64,000 nt of DNA, from the NCBI RefSeq assembly GCF_030272615.1, contig NW_026729154.1:106561-170560 (forward strand). The letters are read 5' to 3'. The position numbers were made by a program, and so were the translations under genes. This document shows positions 63,194 to 64,000 of the stretch, piece by piece. The notes beneath the pieces were generated by a model that searched no databases, was not told where the DNA came from, and saw only the letters and a list, made by a program, of their open reading frames with translations. Every line of letters starts with the position of its first letter. Positions within the stretch are counted from its first letter, which is position 1. This stretch comes from Cryptomeria japonica. Taxonomy: Eukaryota; Streptophyta; Pinopsida; Cupressales; Cupressaceae.

Positions 63194-64000
63194 TGAATAT
63201 CCAGGCAACTGAGAGGGGGTTGAATTAGTTGAAAAACTTAAATCAATTTCATGTAACCCTTTTGCATAGCTGGAGTAACCAATAGAATTAATTAAGATAG
63301 ATATAGCATGAAAATATAAACATACAACAAATCACACAATGAACACTAGATATGATGTGGAAAACCCAAGAAGGGAAAAATCACAAAGAACGTTAATTCT
63401 CAATATAAAACATCAGTTTAGGAGACATTGGTAAGGTAATTTTTACAAAGAGTTTCGCATTGTTAGAATAATCACTTCAAGAGGGCTCATTGCCCAGAAA
63501 AAAGGTTGACTACTGAAGAAAGAAAAAATGAAAAGAAAGAATCCACCATTGAATCTCAATCTCCAAGACCGGACTACTTCTGGTAGCTCAGTACCAATGC
63601 ACTCTCACATATTTCCAAAAATCAAATCTTTGCTTTCCAATATCGTATTCAATATAAATGCCACACTTTTTCTATATAAATGCATTGAGATCTTCCTCAT
63701 ATATATATATATATATATAGTCTCGAGGAAACATAATCTTCTAAGTCGACCAAGAGAGAGATCTAAAATAGATCAACACTAAACTTTATAGTGGTGGGAA
63801 GGAATGATAAGTAGACCATACCACAATGGACAACAATGGTCAAATCAAAATGTTACATCCATTATAAATTTTGGACCCGAAACATGACTTACACTACACC
63901 AAAGTTGCTACACAACCTCAAATTCTAGACTTAATATAGAACCAAAAATCATTGCCCAATACAATGAAAATAAGAATGGAATCAATATACACATGAATAC
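63194..64000 (-). repeat. Copia LTR, divergent copy, cut by window end
   Basis: Begins TGAATATCCAGG on the + strand, preserving the terminal CA (minus) that is lost in units A and B. It follows 14892 onward with a few percent difference. It contains only a short AT run at 63699-63719 where units A and B have about 460 bp of compound microsatellite. Confidence 0.85.

Larger units (their letters stand above)
48904..64000. repeat. 24.45-kb tandem repeat, unit C (partial, right end divergent)
   Basis: Third copy, cut by the window end. From 48904 to 60992 it is nearly identical to A and B at offset +24453 from B. From 60993 onward mismatches jump to about 8-9 per 190 bp, and the segment equivalent to 13668-14282 is absent (junction 62570/62571). 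The third laccase lies wholly within the near-identical part. Confidence 0.93.

Noticed and set aside
1-64000. CRISPR arrays, operons, tRNA or rRNA genes
   Set aside because: None seen. The direct repeats lack spacer regularity, the genome is eukaryotic, and no cloverleaf or rRNA sequence was recognised by eye.

Overview
The window looks like nuclear DNA of a seed plant with a large, transposon-rich genome. The evidence is an intron-containing plant laccase gene, LINE and Copia retrotransposon wrecks, AT-rich spacers, and no prokaryotic or organellar features. A gymnosperm is plausible but not shown; that is an inference.

The dominant fact is architecture. The window holds about 2.6 copies of one direct tandem repeat of about 24.45 kb (unit A 1-24450, unit B 24451-48903, unit C 48904-64000; unit edges are arbitrary). 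Units differ at only about one base per kilobase as judged by eye, plus a few small indels, until position 60993. From there unit C abruptly becomes about 4-5% divergent from A and B. It also lacks a 615-bp segment and carries a much shorter microsatellite. This looks like the edge of a recent amplification nested in an older duplication.

Each unit carries one apparently intact gene: a six-exon laccase on the minus strand (4975-7237, 29425-31687, 53878-56140). All three splice to the same 579-residue secreted multicopper oxidase with all four copper motifs. The family pattern is that of lignin laccases of the LAC2/LAC17 type. The sequence upstream of each gene has a TATA box and a triple overlapping AC-element (lignin MYB site) cluster. 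The coding region contains a miR397-like complementary site at the position conserved in lignin laccases.

The rest of each unit, left to right, is as follows. First comes the 3' part of an unclassified 2.8-kb insert rich in tandem repeats. Next is the 5' half of a decayed LINE (endonuclease end and RT start, minus strand). Then come spacer with a diverged direct repeat, the laccase, about 7 kb of AT-rich spacer with no recognisable gene, and a short tandem repeat. After these lies a decayed Copia LTR element (minus strand; gag, protease, integrase and a stump of RT) whose left LTR holds an expanded TA/CA/TG microsatellite. Last are the 3' half of the LINE (RT end, linker, RNase H) and the 5' part of the 2.8-kb insert. 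The two LINE halves join in frame across the insert, inside the codons just before the RT catalytic motif, so the insert is a nested insertion with a 5-bp target duplication.

Exon coordinates were derived by hand from reading frame, GT-AG sites and family knowledge. No alignments or database searches were run.
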